Below are positions 59,421 to 64,000 of a stretch of 64,000 bases of DNA, piece after piece (the stretch's first letter is position 1; each line of letters opens with the position of its first letter). The DNA comes from SIG78 sp036677805 (GTDB lineage Bacteria; Verrucomicrobiota; Lentisphaeria; Victivallales; Victivallaceae). Under the pieces are notes generated by a model that was not told the DNA's origin, did not search any database, and saw nothing but the letters and a program-made list of their open reading frames with translations. Both the position numbers and the translations under genes were made by a program. The stretch spans positions 186,001-250,000 of the forward strand of contig JAVBVS010000004.1 of NCBI GenBank assembly GCA_036677805.1, read 5' to 3'.

Positions 59421-60110
59421 CTATTCCTTCGAATAGGTGATCAAGATGTCATCCAATGCGAAATTACAGTAATATCGATTTTTTTCCGAATTGAAACTTT
59501 GTCCGGTCAATTGTTCTCCCGCGGCATCGTAATTCAGATACGCTGCGCCGTCGGCAACCGAATCCACCACCGAAACGACGACTCTGTCCGCCGCGAAACG
59601 GCCGCCGCGGAATGGAATTCGGGTACCGTCGTAGAGCATTTTTCCATCCGGGGTGGAAACCTTGAAATTCAGTTCATTCTGCTTGCCCGAATACCCGATG
59701 TTCAAAATAAAATCATTTTCCGTATATTTCTGGAACGGCTTGATTTCCGGCGTCAGCGCGTTTCCGAGGGCGAATCCGCACAAAGTGAGATTGCCGTCGC
59801 CTTTCCGGAAATACAATCGTACGCGGCGAGCCATTTTGTCGCTTTGGGCCAGACCGACAGCCACCGCCGCATAATTGCCGAAATACGTAAGTTTCAACCG
59901 GCATTGGAATTGAAAATCCTGTCCGCCGGTGGATGGAATCGGGATCAGATAATCCACCGTCTCCGATTTTTTATCGACCGGAGTACGGATTTCCTCTATT
60001 TTTTCCGGCCGGGTGGAGAGATCCATTGTCAAAACCTGTTCTTCGGCAACGGCCGTTCCGGCAGCCGCGGCCAAGGCGCAGAACATGAAACTCAAACTTC
60101 TGATCGTCAT
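59421..60110 (-). CDS. Hypothetical secreted protein (trio, gene 3)
   Basis: 229 residues from ATG 60110 (AAGGAG, 8-nt spacing). Signal peptide SLSFMFCALAAAAGTAVAEE. The mature part is a beta-rich single domain (FQFQCRLKLTYFGNYAAVAVGLAQ, RVRLYFRKGDGNLTLCGFALGNAL, ENDFILNIGYSGKQNELNFKV, YYCNFALDDILITY) resembling a concanavalin-like jelly roll. No family recognised. Its start lies 4 bp after the stop of the preceding gene, so the three genes 59421-63376 form one operon. Confidence 0.72.
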   Translation of the reverse strand: MTIRSLSFMFCALAAAAGTAVAEEQVLTMDLSTRPEKIEEIRTPVDKKSETVDYLIPIPSTGGQDFQFQCRLKLTYFGNYAAVAVGLAQSDKMARRVRLYFRKGDGNLTLCGFALGNALTPEIKPFQKYTENDFILNIGYSGKQNELNFKVSTPDGKMLYDGTRIPFRGGRFAADRVVVSVVDSVADGAAYLNYDAAGEQLTGQSFNSEKNRYYCNFALDDILITYSKE

Positions 60111-60114
60111 TTGA

Positions 60115-61785
60115 CTACTCCTTTTGCGAAATTGAAGATTGATTTTCCAAAAAATACTTTCGACACAGCAGATCGACTTTTTCTTTGACACCGGGAAGCG
60201 TATCCGTTGAATAAAACGCCACGCCGGGCATCATCGGAGCCAGTTCGCGAATCAGTTTGATTTGTTCCTCAAGCCATGCGACATGCTCATCGGCGCCATG
60301 CCACCCGGCATAATCGAATCTGGCGCCCAGTCCGATGACGGTTCGCTCCGGTACTCCGTGGGCGACGACCCATTTGATTTTTTCCGCCAGATTTTCGAGA
60401 CGCTCCCGGCGTTTTTCCGGGATATTGACCAGATACAGTTCCAGGATCACGATGTCAATTTCGCCTTTGCGCTGAGCCGCGAGAATCAGCGGATCCGGTT
60501 GGCCGCCGATATGCCACAGCGCGAAGAAGCATTCCGGATGCGCCTGTTTGAAGCGTTGCAGTTCCGGCAGGAACTCTTCCGTTCTATGCGTTCCCCCCAG
60601 TTCGTCAAGTTGCATTCCCGCCGCACCGCTGCCGGTAATTTTCCGGTAATACCCGTCAACCGTCCCGCCACGGCCGACCACGGTCAGGGCACGGCCGCCG
60701 CGCCGCCGCCAATCTTCCAGATTGCCGAAATGGACTTCGCCGTAATTGGCGCAGCTCAGGCCCGAAACCTCGCCGTACCAGAGGAAATAAAGCTCCCGAT
60801 CCGACTGATATACTTCAAGTTCAAGACGGTTGTTGCTTTGATCGGCGTCGTCCGGGCAGTGGATTTCCACATGAAACACGCTTTTGCCGAGATGTTGCGG
60901 CTGGTAATCGACCGCAATCACGTTTCGGCTTCCGGGTTCCATTCCGGCCAGCTGCCGGGAGATCAGAGGGCGCAGGCTGCCGCCGGCTTCGAATATTCCG
61001 ATATTCACCTCCGCCGTGCCCGCAGTCCCGCCGTCATTGTGGATCGTAAACTCAACCCGGTTGTTTCGTCCGGTAATCGGATACATGCGTTCCATCCTGA
61101 TATCGGGGTTGCTCTGCGGTGTCGGCGTTGTTGAAATCCGGAAATCCGGCCTGTTGCCGAAAAATATTCGCTTTTCCACCGGCGAACGGTTCCCGGCCGC
61201 ATCTACCGCGGCTACGGCCAGAAAACGTTCGCGGCAGGAAGCCGGCAATGGGAATTGATCACTGCCTTTCGCGGCGTCGCCGCAAACGGTCAAAGCGGCG
61301 GAGGGGGAATCGGCCCCCAGAATCAGGAATTCTACCACTTTGTCCGGATTGTTCCGCGGAAGCTGCTTCCAGCGCAGCATGGCGATTCCGTCTTGGCAGA
61401 CAATGTTGAAGTCGACGGCTGCCGGCGGGGTGCGGTCGCACTCTTCGATCATCTTCTCCTCCGACATGGCGGTCAGCGGGCGGCCGGAAGCATCAATGCC
61501 TGTCAGCTTGTAATAGCGGCATCCGTTGCCATCGGCGACAATGTCGGCGGTCTGCACGCCGGGGGAGAATTTGAATTTGTCCGCGAAAAATTCCGTCTCC
61601 GCGTTCAACGGTACGGCAGACCGGTAAAGCATGACCTTGGCATCCGCGGAAATCCCGCGCCAGACGATTTGCGTTATTCCGGTTTCCGGGTTATGCTTCA
61701 ACGCTACGATTTCCGGTGTATCGGCGGGTAGTAGCGCTGTGATCCATGATAAAAACAATAATGTAGTGAGGCTTTTGCGCCGCAT
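60115..61785 (-). CDS. Secreted multidomain protein with CARDB-like and barrel-like domains (trio, gene 2)
   Basis: 556 residues from ATG 61785 (AGGAG, 9-nt spacing). Signal peptide SLTTLLFLSWITALLPAD. Two fibronectin-III-like domains (about 30-215) are followed by a CARDB-like domain (about 235-330: NNRVEFTIHNDGGTAGTAEVNIGIFEAGG...DADQSNNRLELEVY). The C-terminal 220 residues look like a TIM barrel (LYFLWYGEVSGLSCANYG, GAAGMQLDELGGTHRTEEFLPEL, ECFFALWHIGG, IDIVILELYLVN, IGLGARFDYAGWHGADEHV). Acidic residues at strand ends suggest hydrolase activity. It has the same barrel and CARDB theme as gene 1 in reversed order. Confidence 0.72.
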   Translation of the reverse strand: MRRKSLTTLLFLSWITALLPADTPEIVALKHNPETGITQIVWRGISADAKVMLYRSAVPLNAETEFFADKFKFSPGVQTADIVADGNGCRYYKLTGIDASGRPLTAMSEEKMIEECDRTPPAAVDFNIVCQDGIAMLRWKQLPRNNPDKVVEFLILGADSPSAALTVCGDAAKGSDQFPLPASCRERFLAVAAVDAAGNRSPVEKRIFFGNRPDFRISTTPTPQSNPDIRMERMYPITGRNNRVEFTIHNDGGTAGTAEVNIGIFEAGGSLRPLISRQLAGMEPGSRNVIAVDYQPQHLGKSVFHVEIHCPDDADQSNNRLELEVYQSDRELYFLWYGEVSGLSCANYGEVHFGNLEDWRRRGGRALTVVGRGGTVDGYYRKITGSGAAGMQLDELGGTHRTEEFLPELQRFKQAHPECFFALWHIGGQPDPLILAAQRKGEIDIVILELYLVNIPEKRRERLENLAEKIKWVVAHGVPERTVIGLGARFDYAGWHGADEHVAWLEEQIKLIRELAPMMPGVAFYSTDTLPGVKEKVDLLCRKYFLENQSSISQKE

Positions 61786-61801
61786 CGGACGGTTCTCCTG
61801 A

Positions 61802-63376
61802 TTATCTGACATTCATCATGAGCGAGATTGTTCCGTCGAGCACGGTGACACCATCTGGCGCCCGGAGCTCCACCAGAACCGTATACCATCCGGACTGCGG
61901 AACCGTGATTTCAAAATTCACTGTTTGCCGGGAAAGCAGGGCTTCTTTCGCGGTACCGCCGGTCAGCGCAGGATTGGCGACGAGGTAATGATTGCCATCC
62001 AGTTCCACCGGCTCCACCGGAGTATCGCCAGCGCATTTCAGGGTGGCAAAACCGACGCCGATACCATTGCGGACGGCGGATGCGACCTTGATTTTCCGTC
62101 CGTCCGATCCGATGAGAAAACAATCGAGCGTGTATTCGCGGGTCAGGGCCATGCCGCCGAGATTATGGACTTCGACGCTGACCGTAACCGGTTTTGCGGC
62201 ACCCGGGGCATAGTCTGAAAGAAAAATTTCCCGCAGGTCAAGCACCGGATTGATATAATAACGTTCGAACAGCTTTTCCTGAAGCGCATACGGAAGGTGT
62301 TGTTCGATGTAGGCACGGTCTCTGCCGCTGCCCCAGAAAGCCAGGCCGGGGGCCTCAGGCGCATTTTTCTTGACATAACGCACATAATGCTCAAGCCGTG
62401 CGGCAACCGGCTCTTCCAGCGTTCCGAAGCAATTGTTCAATCCCAGTACGATCATGCCGCCGCCGGGTTTGATCTGCTCCGCAGTCGTGCCGTTGCCGGT
62501 TTTACGTTCGAAAAGCATGTCGCCGGCCCGCAGGGCTTCGATTCGGGCATCCAGATATTTCTTGAATCCATGAGTGCCGAAGAAGGCGGTCAGGCAATCG
62601 ATATAAATTTCAGACCCGATTACGGCACCGGCCTTTTTGCACATTGTGATTTGCTCCCGGAGCAGGGAGCCGGCAGCCAGCACCATCAGAATCCGATCGG
62701 GAAAAAGTTTCCGGATTGCCGCCAGTGCTTCCCCTTGAATTTCGACTCGCTGCAAGGATTCGGGATCGGGGTAGGCGCCGATTTCATCCAGCCATATGCC
62801 GTCGGCGCCGTGGTCCAGCGGCTTTCGCCATTGTTCGACCAGCTTGGCTACTGCCGCCTGACGATCCATTTCCAAACTGATTGATGTGGTCCGATGGGAA
62901 ACGTAGCCCAATACGGTCGAGCCATAGCGCCGGTATTCGCCATAGCGTTCAGGTTTTCCGATCACGACCGCGCAGGATCCCAGCAGCGGATATGCCGCCA
63001 GTTTATCCGCTTGTTCCGGTACGACCCAGCCGTAGAAATATTGCCGCCGCCAGACCACCGGAACCGCATCCAGACGGGCTGAAATTCCCTCTCCGGTCAG
63101 CTCAATCCGGTAAAATCCGGTATGTTCCGGCTTCCAGACCAGAAACGGCTTGTTGTCGCTCAAATGTACTTTTTCTTCCCGCACAGTACCGTCCGGGGCC
63201 GTGATTTTTACGGTCGCCGGAAGATCGGCGGCAATCTTTTCGGCGACCGACAGCCGTACTTCGGTATCGACAACCGGCGGACGGGGATTAACCACCAGCG
63301 TCATTTCGGCGGCATTGGCGGCAAGTCCCGCCAACAGACTCAATACGGTGAAGAGGATGTTTCTTTGGATCAGCAT
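61802..63376 (-). CDS. Secreted barrel-like protein with CARDB-like domain (trio, gene 1)
   Basis: 524 residues. Signal peptide ILFTVLSLLAGLAANAAE. An N-terminal Ig-like domain (about 25-105) is followed by a TIM-barrel-like region (about 110-370: YFYGWVVPEQADKLAAYPLLGS, HGADGIWLDEIGAYPDPESLQ, RILMVLAAGSLLREQ, GGGMIVLGLNNCFG, APGLAFWGSG). A C-terminal CARDB-like domain contains KPVTVSVEVHNLGGMALTREYTLDCFL and WYTVLVELRAPDGV. The WLDEIGAYPD acidic motif parallels the QLDELGGTH motif of gene 2. Probably acts on an extracellular glycan. The ribosome binding site is weak. Confidence 0.72.
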   Translation of the reverse strand: MLIQRNILFTVLSLLAGLAANAAEMTLVVNPRPPVVDTEVRLSVAEKIAADLPATVKITAPDGTVREEKVHLSDNKPFLVWKPEHTGFYRIELTGEGISARLDAVPVVWRRQYFYGWVVPEQADKLAAYPLLGSCAVVIGKPERYGEYRRYGSTVLGYVSHRTTSISLEMDRQAAVAKLVEQWRKPLDHGADGIWLDEIGAYPDPESLQRVEIQGEALAAIRKLFPDRILMVLAAGSLLREQITMCKKAGAVIGSEIYIDCLTAFFGTHGFKKYLDARIEALRAGDMLFERKTGNGTTAEQIKPGGGMIVLGLNNCFGTLEEPVAARLEHYVRYVKKNAPEAPGLAFWGSGRDRAYIEQHLPYALQEKLFERYYINPVLDLREIFLSDYAPGAAKPVTVSVEVHNLGGMALTREYTLDCFLIGSDGRKIKVASAVRNGIGVGFATLKCAGDTPVEPVELDGNHYLVANPALTGGTAKEALLSRQTVNFEITVPQSGWYTVLVELRAPDGVTVLDGTISLMMNVR

Positions 63377-63463
63377 GATTTTTCAGATACCCCTGATGAT
63401 AAGAGTGATTTCATTAACCCGGCTCCCGGATTGGCAACACCGGTTCCGGAAGATCGTCGGCGA

Positions 63464-64000
63464 CTAAAATTTGGTAGTTGGCTCGGCGGACAGCGGGTCG
63501 AAATAGGAACGGCCGTTGTCGTTCATGAATTGTTTTTTCACCGCTGCGCAATGACCGTCAAAAAACAAATAGTTGGCATTGCCGCTATGACAGTCGGTGA
63601 GCTTGGCTTTATAATAATTGTAACCGGCTGCACTGTCCGAAGCGATGCTGTCATCAATGGCGTCGCAGAACATGACGATCCATAGATTGACTTTCGCCAT
63701 AATCGGCACGGTACGCTGCGGCGAACCGTTATAACCATAGCTGGTCACCGGGTAATAGGGCAGGCGTCGAAATTCGTTGTTGCCGCAGGAAAAAGCCTGA
63801 GCGCTTTTCATGTCCTCGTAGTACAGATTGCGCAGGGTGAGTTGCCAGCGTTCTTTGTCGGGCGGAAAAATGACATAGCCCTGACTGTCGTCGGCGTACA
63901 TATTGGCATAATACCAGAGCTGCTTGAGATTATTGACGCAGCGGGTGCTGTTGGCTGCCGCCCGGGCCGATGACAAAGCGGGCAGCAGCATCGCCGCCAG
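63464..64000 (-). CDS. Pseudopilin-like protein (cassette E), 5' end beyond window
   Basis: At least 178 residues, cut at the window edge. The visible start is LAAMLLPALSSARAAANSTRCVNNLKQLWYYANMYADDSQGYV, the end of the prepilin helix. The globular part has one Cys pair region (AQAFSCGNNEF, KLTDCHSG) and the family's C-terminal NYLFFDGHCAAVKKQF. It is upstream of and co-directional with the secreted trio (87-bp gap), repeating the pseudopilin-first arrangement of cassette C. Confidence 0.9.
   Translation of the reverse strand: MAAMLLPALSSARAAANSTRCVNNLKQLWYYANMYADDSQGYVIFPPDKERWQLTLRNLYYEDMKSAQAFSCGNNEFRRLPYYPVTSYGYNGSPQRTVPIMAKVNLWIVMFCDAIDDSIASDSAAGYNYYKAKLTDCHSGNANYLFFDGHCAAVKKQFMNDNGRSYFDPLSAEPTTKF

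Noticed and set aside
1..64000. CRISPR arrays, transposases, integrases or prophage genes
   Set aside because: No regularly spaced repeats and no transposase, integrase or phage structural motifs were found in any frame.

Overview
The window most resembles a chromosomal segment of a Lentisphaerota (Victivallis-like) bacterium. The main reason is five type IV pseudopilin-like genes with nearly identical prepilin N-termini (FTLIELLVV...LLPALSxAR). Each sits beside large secreted carbohydrate-active-type proteins and its own LacI, AraC or GntR regulator, which is typical of that phylum. The DNA is GC-rich and most genes have GGAG-type ribosome binding sites. Assignment is by gene content only, since no rRNA is present.

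Layout. 1-10.5 kb is mostly metabolic: a partial unknown gene; an operon of a 42-aa symporter accessory protein, a sodium:solute symporter and indolepyruvate oxidoreductase (iorA, iorB); a divergent proB-miaB operon; and a 985-aa NAD-type glutamate dehydrogenase. 10.6-11.05 kb holds a small minus-strand transcription unit with a possible 54-aa membrane protein. 11.2-43.9 kb is an accessory sugar-utilisation region: LacI/DUF4434 facing a phosphatase-fold protein, a 1417-aa LamG protein and a pseudopilin; a DUF4432 epimerase; AraC facing a DUF4091 protein, a pseudopilin and a Cys-rich Gfo/Idh oxidoreductase; LacI and an MFS transporter; a URO-D/lectin-fold pair facing a GntR regulator; a minus-strand run of regulator, pseudopilin, 1093-aa glycosidase-like protein and a second Cys-rich Gfo/Idh; a hydrolase; a cysteine desulfurase-like enzyme; and tandem esterases. 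44.0-47.7 kb has a Gfo/Idh enzyme, then cupin-lysA-tsaB and tRNA-Leu(UAA). 47.7-54.1 kb has a possible foreign insertion, an AmpG-like transporter, a lipase-like lipoprotein, a DUF4105 protein and two unknown membrane proteins. 54.2-59.35 kb is another sugar cassette: LacI, an alpha/alpha-barrel-like protein, a pseudopilin, a circularly permuted SGNH hydrolase and an FAD oxidoreductase. 59.4-64 kb is a minus-strand run of pseudopilin and three secreted proteins.

How it fits together (inference). The repeated unit is a regulator, a secreted glycan-acting protein, a private pseudopilin and cytoplasmic sugar-processing enzymes (Gfo/Idh, DUF4432, SGNH, FAD), sometimes with an MFS importer. Perfect palindromes at several regulator-target promoters suggest each cassette is locally controlled. 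The most unusual observations are the SGNH hydrolase whose catalytic-serine block lies at the C-terminus, the one-pseudopilin-per-cassette layout, and an IorA without its C-terminal ferredoxin domain.
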